Of a stretch of DNA of 64,000 nt, positions 19,654-28,188 are shown piece after piece. A program made the translations under genes and the position numbers. Positions within the stretch are counted from its first letter, which is position 1. Every line of letters starts with the position of its first letter. This DNA comes from Streptomyces sp. NBC_00490. GTDB taxonomy: Bacteria; Actinomycetota; Actinomycetes; Streptomycetales; Streptomycetaceae. The stretch lies in the NCBI RefSeq assembly GCF_036013645.1, contig NZ_CP107869.1, positions 8,432,001 through 8,496,000 of the forward strand, given 5' to 3'. Below the pieces are notes generated by a model. It was not told the origin of the DNA. It worked only from the letters and a program-made list of their open reading frames with translations, and did not search any database.

Positions 19654-20412
19654 TCATCCCGCGACCAGCTCGCGCACGTCCTCCAGCAGGACCTCCTCGA
19701 TCCGGGAGGTGCGCAGCAGCCACAGGATGTCCCGGCCGAACGACCACACCAGCGCGCCCAGCGCCGTCGCGACGACCCCGAACTCCAGGGCGTACGGCAG
19801 CAGGCCCGAGGCGGCCAGGAGCAGGAACACACCCTGGAGCGCGGCCACCGTCTTGCGGGCCGTGCTCGGCGGGAGCGGGGCGTTCAGCCACGGCCAGACA
19901 CGGGCGGCGGCGACGAAGGCGTAGCGCATGCCGCCGATCAGCAGGACCCAGGGGCCGTGCGTCATGGACACGTAGACGCTGAGCACCAGGATCAGGAACG
20001 CGTCGACCTCCATGTCGAAGCGGGCGCCGAGCGGGGTGGAGGTGCCGGTGCGGCGGGCGACCTTGCCGTCGACGCCGTCGAGGATCAGGGCCACGGCCGT
20101 CAGACCGACGAAGAGGGTGACCGGCGGTGAGCTCTGGAAGGAGTCGGCGACCAGGGCGGTGACCCCGCCGACCAGGGTGGCCCGGCCGAGCGTGACCCGG
20201 TTGGCGGGGCCGAAGGAGCGCGGACGGTGGCGGTGCAGGGCCCGGGAGAGCACCGCCCAGGTGGCGGCGGCGAAGACGAGGCCGGTCAGCCAGCCCGCCG
20301 GTCCCATGCCGATCGCCGTCCCGAGCAGAGCCAGCAACAGGATCTGCAGACCCGCTCCCACAGCGGTCTCCTGCTGGACCAGCCTTGCGTCGTAAGTGTT
20401 GTTCAGGGCCAC
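19654..20412 (-). CDS. CDP-alcohol phosphatidyltransferase family protein
   Basis: A 252-residue integral membrane enzyme. The family motif DGxDGxxAR...GxxxDxxxD is complete (DGVDGKVARR, then GARFDMEVD), near residues 110-135, with about six membrane segments. These enzymes move a phosphoalcohol from a CDP donor, or the reverse, to make phospholipids such as PI, PG or archaetidyl analogues. The start is GTG 20412, with GGAGG seven bases upstream. It is transcribed away from the dehydrogenase/pterin cluster with 107 bp between, which suggests a shared divergent promoter region and a lipid step in the same pathway. Confidence 0.85.
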   Translation of the reverse strand: MALNNTYDARLVQQETAVGAGLQILLLALLGTAIGMGPAGWLTGLVFAAATWAVLSRALHRHRPRSFGPANRVTLGRATLVGGVTALVADSFQSSPPVTLFVGLTAVALILDGVDGKVARRTGTSTPLGARFDMEVDAFLILVLSVYVSMTHGPWVLLIGGMRYAFVAAARVWPWLNAPLPPSTARKTVAALQGVFLLLAASGLLPYALEFGVVATALGALVWSFGRDILWLLRTSRIEEVLLEDVRELVAG

Positions 20413-20519
20413 CGAACATCCTCCGGCCGTGTGACAGAGTCGATCAACGCCGCGTACTGTGCGCGACCTGTGCACACCTCGGTACGTGAACCACTTCCCA
20501 AGCGTTCAGGAGGATGCCG

Positions 20520-21503
20520 ATGAAGCGCACCGCGAGTGCTTTCTGGCTCAACAGCCCCGGTGCGGGTGAGATACGTGAGGTCACCCTCCCGGCTCCCTCC
20601 GAGGGGGAGGTGCTGGTCCGCGCCCTGTACTCCGGCGTCAGCCGCGGCACGGAGACGCTCGTCTTCCGCGGCGGGGTCCCCGAGAGCCAGCACGCCGCCA
20701 TGCGGGCGCCGTTCCAGGAGGGCGACTTCCCGGCACCCGTGAAGTACGGCTACCTCAGCGTCGGAGAGGTCGAGGAGGGCCCGGCGGACCTCGTGGGCCG
20801 TACGGTCTTCTGCCTCTACCCGCACCAGACGCGCTACGTCGTCCCGGTGACCGCCGTGACCCCGGTGCCCGAGAACGTGCCCGCCGAACGGGCGATCCTC
20901 GCCGGCACGGTGGAGACCGCCGTCAACGCCGCCTGGGACGCGGCGCCGCTCGTCGGTGACCGCATCGCCGTGGTCGGCGGCGGCATGATCGGCTGCTCGG
21001 TCGCCGCACTGCTGGCCCGCTTCCCCGGCGTACGGATCCAGCTGGTCGACGCCGACCCGGCACGGGCGACCGTCGCGAAGGCCCTGGGCGTCGACTTCGC
21101 GCTGCCGCGGGACGCGCTCGGGGGGTGCGACCTCGTCGTCCACGCCAGCGCCACCGAGCAGGGACTGGCCCGCTCCCTGGAGCTGCTGACGCCCGAGGGC
21201 ACGGTCCTCGAACTCAGTTGGTACGGCGACCGGAAGGTCAGCCTTCCGCTCGGTGAGGCCTTCCACTCCCGGCGGCTCGTCATCCGCAGCAGCCAGGTCG
21301 GCACGGTCTCCCCGGCCCGCCGCTCCAGCCGCACGTACGCCGACCGGCTGGCCCTCGCCCTGGAACTGCTCGCCGACCCGGCGCTCGACGCGCTCATCAC
21401 GGGGGAAAGCGCGTTCGAGGAGCTGCCGCAGGTGATGCCCAGGCTCACTTCCGGGGAAATTCCCGCTCTTTGTCACCGCGTGAGGTACGGCAAGAGCGCC
21501 TGA
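20520..21503 (+). CDS. Zinc-type dehydrogenase lacking zinc ligands
   Basis: A 327-residue medium-chain dehydrogenase. The Rossmann turn is [19 protein letters not shown] around residue 145. The N-terminal half has [14 protein letters not shown] where zinc members carry Cys and GHE, and there is no four-Cys structural zinc lobe, so it is probably metal-independent. ATG 20520 is chosen: AGGAGG lies six bases upstream, while the ATG at 20514 is too close to it. It begins the rightward run that continues with the pterin-synthase homologue 116 bp later. Probable role: oxidation or reduction of a polyol or side chain in that pathway; substrate unknown. Confidence 0.8.
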   Translation: MKRTASAFWLNSPGAGEIREVTLPAPSEGEVLVRALYSGVSRGTETLVFRGGVPESQHAAMRAPFQEGDFPAPVKYGYLSVGEVEEGPADLVGRTVFCLYPHQTRYVVPVTAVTPVPENVPAERAILAGTVETAVNAAWDAAPLVGDRIAVVGGGMIGCSVAALLARFPGVRIQLVDADPARATVAKALGVDFALPRDALGGCDLVVHASATEQGLARSLELLTPEGTVLELSWYGDRKVSLPLGEAFHSRRLVIRSSQVGTVSPARRSSRTYADRLALALELLADPALDALITGESAFEELPQVMPRLTSGEIPALCHRVRYGKSA

Positions 21504-21619
21504 CCTGAGAAAAGAGTGAGAGTCGGCTGAACGCGGGGTAGCGAAGGGCCGTACTACTCGGCATCCCCGCCGGCGATCAGCCGGGGGGATCAGACGTGCC
21601 GCACCTGGAGGGTCGTCCG

Positions 21620-22018
21620 TTGTTCAGTGTCACCGTCCGCGATCACATCATGATCGCCCACAGCTTCCGCGGCGAGGTCTTCGGACCCGCACAGCGCCTG
21701 CACGGAGCGACGTTCCTCGTGGACGCCACCTTCCGGCGGGAGCAGTTGGACGACGACAACATCGTCGTCGACATCGGACTGGCCACGCAGGAACTCGGAG
21801 CCGTCGTCGCCGAGCTGAACTACAGAAACCTCGACAACGAGCCCGACTTCGCCGGGATCAACACGTCGACGGAGTTCCTGGCCAAGGTCATCGCCGACCG
21901 GCTCGCCGAGCGGATCGAGAAGGGCGGGCTGGGCGAGGGCGCCCGGGGCATCGCCGCGATCGCCGTCACCCTGCACGAGTCCCATGTCGCGTGGGCGAGT
22001 TACGAGCGTGCGCTGTGA
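21620..22018 (+). CDS. 6-pyruvoyltetrahydropterin synthase homologue (degenerate T-fold protein)
   Basis: A 132-residue T-fold protein of the PTPS/QueD family. [10 protein letters not shown] and [13 protein letters not shown] correspond to the two zinc-ligand segments. The second has HGA where the family has HGH, and no catalytic Cys is visible between them, so the usual metal site and catalytic triad appear lost. Glu near the C-terminus ([11 protein letters not shown]), which anchors the pterin ring in this family, is kept. TTG 21620 is preferred (GGAGGG seven bases upstream); GTG 21596 is the in-frame alternative. I recall that the S. coelicolor homologue SCO6650 was crystallised and found inactive as a PTPS. 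It may bind a pterin- or pyrimidine-like molecule. Confidence 0.8.
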   Translation: MFSVTVRDHIMIAHSFRGEVFGPAQRLHGATFLVDATFRREQLDDDNIVVDIGLATQELGAVVAELNYRNLDNEPDFAGINTSTEFLAKVIADRLAERIEKGGLGEGARGIAAIAVTLHESHVAWASYERAL

Positions 22019-23205
22019 CCGACGTGACCCTGGAGAAGGCCCCGCAGGCGGCGCTGGGCTATGTGCCCGTGCAGCATTCGGCTCTCAAGAACGCGGACAT
22101 CGTCCCCATGGCTCTGCGCTCCGTGCACTTCGTCATGCCCGGCGGTGTCGACGACCCGGCCGTGCCGAGCGGCGGCAACGCCTATGACCGGCGCGTGAGT
22201 CTGGACCTGCCGGGCTTCGGCTGGCAGGTCCACAAGCACGCGGTGGCGGGCGAGTGGCCCCGGCCGGGCGCCTCGGCCCGAGCGGAACTGGCCGGTGTGC
22301 TGCGGGGGCTGCCGGACGACACCGTGGTCCTGATGGACGGCCTGGTCGCCTGCGGAGTCCCGGAGATCGTCGTACCGGAGGCGGAGCGGCTGCGGCTCGC
22401 GGTCCTCGTCCACCTCCCCCTCGGCGACGAGACCGGCCTCGATCCCGTCCTGGCCGCCGAGCTGGACGCGAAGGAGCGCGCGGTGCTCCGCGCGGTCCCC
22501 GCCGTCGTCGCCACCAGCGACTGGGCGGTCCGCCGCCTCGTCTCCCACCACGGCCTGGCCCCCGACCGGGTCCATGTCGCCGCCCCCGGCGCCGACATCG
22601 CCCCCCTCGCCTCCGGCACCGACGGCCTGTCCCGGCTGCTGTGCGTCGCCGCGGTGACACCCCGCAAGGGACAGCACCGGCTGGTGGAGGCGCTGGCCAC
22701 GGTCCGGGACCTGCCGTGGAGCTGCGTGTGCGTCGGCGGCCTCGCCCAGGACCCGGAGTACGTGGCCGACCTGCGGGCCCTGATCGCGAAGTACGGCCTG
22801 GAACACCGGCTGCACTTGGCCGGACCGCAGGCCGGGGCCGAACTCGACGCCAGCTACGCCGCCGCCGACCTGATGGTCCTCACCTCCTACGCCGAGACCT
22901 ACGGCATGGCGGTCACCGAGGCCCTCGCCCGCGGCATCCCGGTGCTGGCCACCGACGTCGGCGGGCTGCCCGAGGCGGTCGGCCGCGCCCCCGACGGCGG
23001 CGTGCCCGGCATCCTCGTCCCGCCGGAGGACCCCGCCGCCCTCGCCGCGGAACTGCGCGGCTGGTTCGGCGAGGCGGACGTACGACGCCGGCTGAAGGCG
23101 GCTGCCCGGGGCCGGCGGGCCGCCCTGGACGGCTGGGCGACCACGGCCCGCAGCCTGGCCGGAGTACTGGGCCGACTGCCGAGCGAACCCAGGAGGACGG
23201 CATGA
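22015..23205 (+). CDS. GT4-type glycosyltransferase
   Basis: A 396-residue GT-B fold enzyme. The C-terminal half carries the family 4 donor-site pattern ([15 protein letters not shown], then [31 protein letters not shown]), with E-x7-E present. No signal peptide or membrane helix. GTG 22015 overlaps the preceding stop by four bases, and its own stop overlaps the methyltransferase start, so translation is coupled along the cluster. It should add a sugar to the cluster's product or to a lipid carrier; donor and acceptor are unknown. Confidence 0.85.
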   Translation: MTDVTLEKAPQAALGYVPVQHSALKNADIVPMALRSVHFVMPGGVDDPAVPSGGNAYDRRVSLDLPGFGWQVHKHAVAGEWPRPGASARAELAGVLRGLPDDTVVLMDGLVACGVPEIVVPEAERLRLAVLVHLPLGDETGLDPVLAAELDAKERAVLRAVPAVVATSDWAVRRLVSHHGLAPDRVHVAAPGADIAPLASGTDGLSRLLCVAAVTPRKGQHRLVEALATVRDLPWSCVCVGGLAQDPEYVADLRALIAKYGLEHRLHLAGPQAGAELDASYAAADLMVLTSYAETYGMAVTEALARGIPVLATDVGGLPEAVGRAPDGGVPGILVPPEDPAALAAELRGWFGEADVRRRLKAAARGRRAALDGWATTARSLAGVLGRLPSEPRRTA

Positions 23206-24254
23206 GGAAGACGGCTACGACACAGCGCGCGGGAAGGATTCCGGCGCAGGCGGGACCGAGGGACGTGGCAGGAGTGGAGTCCGAGACGGGGAACCCGACG
23301 TCCTCGGTGTCATCGGCGTCCGCGGGCCCCGGCACCGACGCGCAGTCCGTGATCCCCGGCGCCGGCCCCGCGGCCCGCCCCGGCGAGCGGCCCACCGTAC
23401 GGCTGCGCGAGGACGGGCCCGAGGAGCAGCCCCGGTACGCGCCCGAGTGGCTGGAGCTGCGCGAGCCCGCCGACGCCGGCGCGCGCTCGATCGACCTGCT
23501 CGACCCGCTGCGGATCCGGCTCGCCAACCTGCCCGGCAAGGCCGGGGTGACCGTGCACGACCTCGGGTGCGGTACCGGGTCGATGGGCCGCTGGCTCGCA
23601 CCCCGCCTCGACGGCCCCCAGCACTGGGTGCTGCACGACCGCGACCCCTACCTGCTGCACTTCGCGGCCGTCGCCTCCGCGCGGGTCGCCGCGGACGGCA
23701 GCCGGGTCACCGTCGAGACCCGGCGCGGTGACGTCGGCCGGCTGACCCCGGACGCCCTCGCGGGCGCCTCCCTGGTGACGGCCTCCGCACTCCTGGACGT
23801 CCTCACCCGCGAGGAGATCGAGACCCTGGCCGCCGCCTGCACCGGCGCCGGCTGCCCCGCCCTGCTCACGCTCTCCGTGGCCGGCCGCGTCGACTTCTCC
23901 CCGTCCGACCCGATGGACACCGAGATCGCCGAGGCGTTCAACGCCCACCAGCGGCGCGCGGGCCTGCTCGGCCCGGACGCGGTCACGGTGGCCTGCGAGG
24001 CCTTCTCCGAACTCGGCGCGACGGTACGGCTGAACCCGAGCCCCTGGCGGCTGGGCCCCGCCGAGTCCGCGCTCACGGCCCAGTGGCTGCGCGGCTGGGT
24101 CGGCGCCGCGGTGGAACAGCGCCCGGAGCTGCGCGAGCGCGCGGACCGTTACCTCCGCGCCCGCCTGGAGGCCTGCGAGGCGGGCGAGTTGAGCGTGGTC
24201 GTCCACCACACCGACCTGCTGGCGCTGTCCCGCCCGACGGACGGGGCGGCATGA
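23202..24254 (+). CDS. Class I SAM-dependent methyltransferase
   Basis: A 350-residue protein with an unusual N-terminal extension of about 85 residues rich in Ala, Gly, Pro and Ser, probably disordered, before a Rossmann methyltransferase domain. Motif I is VHDLGCGTGSMGRWLA near residue 115, and an acidic residue follows strand 2 (LHDRDPY). The substrate-binding C-terminal part is not recognisable. ATG overlaps the glycosyltransferase stop and its stop overlaps the next ATG. It would methylate the pathway product or a carrier; no closer assignment is possible. Confidence 0.8.
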   Translation: MRKTATTQRAGRIPAQAGPRDVAGVESETGNPTSSVSSASAGPGTDAQSVIPGAGPAARPGERPTVRLREDGPEEQPRYAPEWLELREPADAGARSIDLLDPLRIRLANLPGKAGVTVHDLGCGTGSMGRWLAPRLDGPQHWVLHDRDPYLLHFAAVASARVAADGSRVTVETRRGDVGRLTPDALAGASLVTASALLDVLTREEIETLAAACTGAGCPALLTLSVAGRVDFSPSDPMDTEIAEAFNAHQRRAGLLGPDAVTVACEAFSELGATVRLNPSPWRLGPAESALTAQWLRGWVGAAVEQRPELRERADRYLRARLEACEAGELSVVVHHTDLLALSRPTDGAA

Positions 24255-25645
24255 GCGTGGAGACGGTACGGGCGGCCCACGCGGGCCTGCGGGGGCCTGG
24301 CCGACGCAGGCGCTGGGCCGGGGTGACCCGGGGGCGCGGCCGTGTCGCGGTGACGCCGGTGGACGCGACCGCGCCGGTGCGGGGCATGGCCGGCTTCCCG
24401 GCCCGTACGGCGGTGGAGGAACGGTACGCCGACCCGGCTGCCGGCGGGGCACGTCCCGAGGCCGGTACCGCCACCGTCGCCCTTCCGCCCGCCAAGGCCG
24501 TCCCGCCACCGCCCGTCGCCGTCTCCGGTGACCGCATCGGCGTGATCGTCGCCGCCCCGCGGCCCGCCACCACGCAGGCCGCCCCCGGCGCCTCCTGGTG
24601 GCGAAACGTTCTCGCCCGCCTCAAGTCCCCCGCCGTGCGCACCCACGTGGGCAGTGCTGTCGGCGTGATCATCCTCGCCGTTCTGCTGTGGCGGCTCGGC
24701 ACCGGCGTCTTCCTCGACGGGCTGCGCCGGATCGACGGGGCGACCCTGCTCGCCGCGCTCGGGATCGGCGTGGTCACCACCGTCTTCAGCGCCTGGCGCT
24801 GGCAGCTGGTCGCCCGGAGCCTGAAGATCCGGCTGCCCCTCGGTGCGGCCGTGGCCTCGTACTACCGGGCCCTGTTCCTCAACGCCGCCCTGCCCGGCGG
24901 CGTTCTCGGCGATGTGCACCGGGCGGTACGGCACGGACGCAGCACCCAGGAGCTCGGGCGCTGTGTGCGGGCCGTCGTCCTCGAACGGATCGCCGGGCAG
25001 CTCGCGTTGGCGGTCGTCGGCGCCGCGGTGCTGCTGACCATGCCGTCACCGGTGCTCGCCCAGGCCCGCCACCTCGCGCCGCTGCTGGTGTTCGCCACGC
25101 TGGGCGCGCTGGCCGTCGTGCTGGCCCTGCGGATGAACCGGGCGCCCTCACGGGCCGGCAAGGCCCTGCGCGAGGCCCGCGAGGGGCTGCTGTCGCGGCA
25201 GAACGGGCCCGGTGTGGCCCTGTCCTCCGCCGTCGTCCTCGCCGGACACCTCGGGATGTTCGTGCTCGCCGCCCGCGTCGCCGGTTCCGCCGCCTCCGTC
25301 GCCGTCCTGCTGCCCATCGCCGTGCTCGCCCTGCTCGCCATGGGCCTGCCGCTCAACGTCGGCGGCTGGGGCCCCCGCGAGGGCGTCACCGCCTGGGCGT
25401 TCGGCGCCGCCGGGCTGGGCGCCGGCAGCGGGCTGGCCGTCGCCGTCGTCTACGGGGTGCTCTCGCTCGCGGCCAGCCTGCCCGGCGTCATCGTCCTGCT
25501 GGCCCGCTATCCGCGGGCCGAATCGCCGTCGGAGGTGAGCAGTGAGAAATATGTGCCGAAGGAATCCGCCAGGCTCGCAAGCAGCGCTTTGCCCTTTTCC
25601 GCCGAACCCAGCGAAGGACGGCCGATGACACCGGAATCGGTATAG
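24251..25645 (+). CDS. LPG synthase/AglD-like (UPF0104) membrane protein
   Basis: A 464-residue protein. The first about 125 residues are a low-complexity, Pro/Ala/Arg-rich cytoplasmic region, followed by about eight transmembrane helices of the lysylphosphatidylglycerol synthase N-terminal type. Family marks are FSAWRWQLVA, the RALFLNAALPGGVLGDVHRA loop and a late PLNVGGWGPREG. The soluble tRNA-dependent aminoacyl domain of MprF is absent, so it is more likely a lipid flippase or carrier-linked transferase than an LPG synthase. Its last 139 bp (25507-25645) overlap the convergent creatininase-like gene, giving an unusual hydrophilic tail. Confidence 0.8.
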   Translation: MSVETVRAAHAGLRGPGRRRRWAGVTRGRGRVAVTPVDATAPVRGMAGFPARTAVEERYADPAAGGARPEAGTATVALPPAKAVPPPPVAVSGDRIGVIVAAPRPATTQAAPGASWWRNVLARLKSPAVRTHVGSAVGVIILAVLLWRLGTGVFLDGLRRIDGATLLAALGIGVVTTVFSAWRWQLVARSLKIRLPLGAAVASYYRALFLNAALPGGVLGDVHRAVRHGRSTQELGRCVRAVVLERIAGQLALAVVGAAVLLTMPSPVLAQARHLAPLLVFATLGALAVVLALRMNRAPSRAGKALREAREGLLSRQNGPGVALSSAVVLAGHLGMFVLAARVAGSAASVAVLLPIAVLALLAMGLPLNVGGWGPREGVTAWAFGAAGLGAGSGLAVAVVYGVLSLAASLPGVIVLLARYPRAESPSEVSSEKYVPKESARLASSALPFSAEPSEGRPMTPESV

Positions 25646-26277
25646 GCGGACATACCGAGGGTGAGCAGATGACGTCGGTCGTCGGCGACGAAATCGGATG
25701 TCTCATAACCGGGTCGGACGAATTCGGGATGAGCGTGCAGAAGGATGGAGGTCTCGATTTCCCCCGCATGCATGTCGGTGAGCAGCGAGGTGACCACCCC
25801 CGCCTGCTCCCGGGCCGCCTCCCAGTCCTCCGGGGCCGGGAACAGCGCCATTCGCTCGCCGCGGGCGGAGGATTCCTGAACGACGTTGCCCAGTACGTAG
25901 TTTCCGCCGTGCCCGTTGACCACGACCAGGGTCTCGACGCCGGACCGGCGGAGCGAAGACGCTATGTCCCGTATCACCGAGTGAAGGGTCACCGAGGAGA
26001 TGCTGACGGTTCCCGCCCACGCCGCGTGCTCGTGCGAGCAGGAGATCGTCACGGGAGGGAGAAGGTGTACCGGGTACGCCGCGGCGATCTCCCGGGCGAC
26101 GGCGCAGGCGACGAGCGTGTCGGTCGCCAGCGGAAGGTACGGGCCGTGCTGTTCGAAGCTCCCGACGGGAAGGACGGCGACCTGTCGTGAGACACCCTCG
26201 CCCCGCGCCCGTACGTCTTCCGTGGTGTCCGCCGGCAACGTACCGTGCTCCGCCGACCGCGTTTGCGAACCACTCAT
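25507..26277 (-). CDS. Creatininase-family amidohydrolase (possible FAPy deformylase)
   Basis: A 256-residue creatininase-fold enzyme with the metal ligands in place: Glu and His in SFEQHG, Asp in LATDT, His in SCSHEHAAW, NGHGGN, and Glu in HAGEIETS. The family includes creatinine amidohydrolase, MftE and the archaeal ArfB deformylase that acts on the GTP-derived formamidopyrimidine. It is divergent, with 41 bp between starts, from a GTP cyclohydrolase II variant predicted to release that formamidopyrimidine. Deformylation of that product is therefore the best guess; it remains an inference. It overlaps the end of the membrane-protein gene on the other strand. ATG 26277 has AAAGG upstream. 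Confidence 0.82.
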   Translation of the reverse strand: MSGSQTRSAEHGTLPADTTEDVRARGEGVSRQVAVLPVGSFEQHGPYLPLATDTLVACAVAREIAAAYPVHLLPPVTISCSHEHAAWAGTVSISSVTLHSVIRDIASSLRRSGVETLVVVNGHGGNYVLGNVVQESSARGERMALFPAPEDWEAAREQAGVVTSLLTDMHAGEIETSILLHAHPEFVRPGYETSDFVADDRRHLLTLGMSAYTDSGVIGRPSLGSAEKGKALLASLADSFGTYFSLLTSDGDSARG

Positions 26278-26318
26278 TCTTTCACGGCCTTTCGTCTCTG
26301 CTTAGGAACTCGAGAATC

Positions 26319-26978
26319 ATGACAGAAAAAGTTGGCGTACTCGGCAAGAAGACCCCACAGCGCACGGGCGTGGAACGCGTCGTGAATGCTCCGCTGCCCA
26401 CCGTGTACGGTGAATTCAGGGCGGTCGGTTACCTCGACCACGATCGCGGTGACGAGCAAGTGGCCCTGGTCTACGGCGAGATCGGCGCGGACGAGGTCCT
26501 GACCCGGCTGCACTCGGAATGCCTGACCGGTGACGCCTTCGGCTCCCGGCACTGCGAGTGCGGCGAACAACTCGACTCGGCGCTGCGGGCCGTCGTCGCC
26601 GAGGGCAGCGGCATCGTCGTCTATCTGCGGGGCCACGAGGGCCGCGGCATCGGACTGCTCGCCAAGCTGCGCGCCATGGCCCTGCAGGCGGAGGGCCTGG
26701 ACACCGTCGAGGCGAACCTCGCCCTCGGCCTGCCGGTGGACGCCCGCGACTACGGCGTCGCCGCCGGGATGCTGCACGACCTCGGCGTGCGCTCGGTGCG
26801 GCTGATGTCCAACAACCCGGACAAGCGCGCGGCGCTGGTGCGCCACGGCATCGAGGTCGCCGAGACCGTCCCGCTGCTGATAGCGCCGTGCGAGAGCAAC
26901 ATCACCTACCTGCGCACCAAGCGGGAACGGCTGGACCACCACCTGCCGCATCTGGACGCGGTGGCCCACCTGTCCTGA
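26319..26978 (+). CDS. ribA: GTP cyclohydrolase II variant (Tyr to Met active site)
   Basis: A 219-residue RibA-type protein without a RibB domain. The zinc cysteines are present (SECLTGDAFGSRHCECG), as are the catalytic loop RGHEGRGIGLL and the SNNPDK nucleotide contact. The conserved Tyr of the RAYALQ helix is Met120 here (KLRAMALQ). From memory, the S. coelicolor paralogue SCO6655 has the same substitution and releases the formylated intermediate (FAPy) instead of completing deformylation. This gene is not in a rib operon; it adjoins the creatininase-like gene, so it probably serves the 19654-26978 pathway, not riboflavin supply. ATG 26319 with AGGAA upstream. Confidence 0.88.
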   Translation: MTEKVGVLGKKTPQRTGVERVVNAPLPTVYGEFRAVGYLDHDRGDEQVALVYGEIGADEVLTRLHSECLTGDAFGSRHCECGEQLDSALRAVVAEGSGIVVYLRGHEGRGIGLLAKLRAMALQAEGLDTVEANLALGLPVDARDYGVAAGMLHDLGVRSVRLMSNNPDKRAALVRHGIEVAETVPLLIAPCESNITYLRTKRERLDHHLPHLDAVAHLS

Positions 26979-27042
26979 TTACGGGCGGCGGAGTCCGGAC
27001 AGGAAGAGGGGACCGGCCCCGACACCCCTGGGAGGCTCGCTC

Positions 27043-28188
27043 GTGAGGACGCAGGCGAACGTCGTGGTGATCGGCGGCGGAGTGATGGGCGCGAGCATCG
27101 CCTACCACCTCGCCGCCGCCGGTGTCCGCGACGTCGTCCTCGTCGAACGCGACGAACTGGCCTCCGGGTCCACCTCGAAGGCGGCCGGAGGGGTGCGGGC
27201 CCAGTTCTCCGACGCCCTCAACGTGCAGCTCGGCGCGCGCAGCCTGGAGGCGTTCGGCCGGTTCCACCAGGAGGTCGGCCACGACATCGGCCTGCACCGC
27301 GTCGGCTATCTGTTCCTGCTGTCGACGCCCGAGGACGTGGCCTCCTTCGAGGCGGGGGTGCGCCTGCAGAACTCCCTCGGTGTGCCCAGCCGCATGCTCA
27401 CCCCGAAGGAGGCCCGCAAGCTCTCCCCGCTGATCACCACCGACGGGCTGCTGGCCGCCGCCTTCTCGCCGGACGACGGCCACTGCACCCCCGAGGCCGT
27501 CGTCCACGGCTACGCCTCCGCCGCCCGCGCCCTGGGCGCCCGCGTCCTGCGGCACACCGAGGTCACCGGCATCACCGTGCGGGGCGACACCATCAGGGCC
27601 GTCGAGACGACGCTCGGCACCATCTCCACCGACACGGTGGTCTGCGCGGCCGGCGCCTGGTCGCGCGCGATCGGGAAGATGGTCGGGGTGGACCTCCCGG
27701 TGGAGCCGCTGCGCCGCCAGATCGCGGTCACCGAGCCGGTCCGGGGTCTGCCGCCCGGCCTGCCGATGACCATCGACTTCAGCAGCACCCTCTACTTCCA
27801 CCGCGAGGGCCCCGGCCTCCTGCTGGGCATGTCCGACCCCGACGAGCGCCCCGGCTTCGCCACCGACACCCACGACCGCTGGATCCCCCGCCTCGCCGCC
27901 GCCATGGAGCACCGCGCCCCCGCCCTCCTGGACCTGCGCCGCACCGGCGGCTGGGCGGGCCTGTACGAGGTCACCCCGGACCGCAACGCCCTGATCGGCG
28001 AGGCGACTTCGGTATCCCGTTTTCTGTATGCGACCGGCTTCTCCGGTCATGGTTTCCTCCAGGGACCGGCCGTCGGCGAGGTCGTCCGTGACCTGTGCCT
28101 GGGCCGCGTACCCTTCGTGGACGTCAGCCCGTTGAACGCCGGCCGGTTCGCGGCCGACGCCCCGCGCCCGGAGGCCAACTGCGTATGA
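27043..28188 (+). CDS. FAD-dependent amine/imino-acid oxidoreductase (DAO family)
   Basis: A 381-residue DAO-family flavoprotein with the N-terminal dinucleotide motif VVIGGGVMGASIAYHLAAAG, an ER residue pair binding the ribose (VERDELASGST), and a C-terminal GWAGLYEVTPDRNALIG followed by ATGFSGHGFLQGPAVG. This is the monomeric sarcosine oxidase/glycine oxidase/proline-type group. GTG 27043 has GGGAGG seven bases upstream. Its stop overlaps the start of a saccharopine dehydrogenase-like gene. The pairing suggests an N-substituted amino acid such as saccharopine, pipecolate or an opine as substrate; the exact one is unknown. Confidence 0.85.
   Translation: MRTQANVVVIGGGVMGASIAYHLAAAGVRDVVLVERDELASGSTSKAAGGVRAQFSDALNVQLGARSLEAFGRFHQEVGHDIGLHRVGYLFLLSTPEDVASFEAGVRLQNSLGVPSRMLTPKEARKLSPLITTDGLLAAAFSPDDGHCTPEAVVHGYASAARALGARVLRHTEVTGITVRGDTIRAVETTLGTISTDTVVCAAGAWSRAIGKMVGVDLPVEPLRRQIAVTEPVRGLPPGLPMTIDFSSTLYFHREGPGLLLGMSDPDERPGFATDTHDRWIPRLAAAMEHRAPALLDLRRTGGWAGLYEVTPDRNALIGEATSVSRFLYATGFSGHGFLQGPAVGEVVRDLCLGRVPFVDVSPLNAGRFAADAPRPEANCV

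Noticed and set aside
24251..25645. Complete lysylphosphatidylglycerol synthase (MprF)
   Set aside because: The C-terminal aminoacyl-transfer domain is missing; only the flippase-like membrane half is present.
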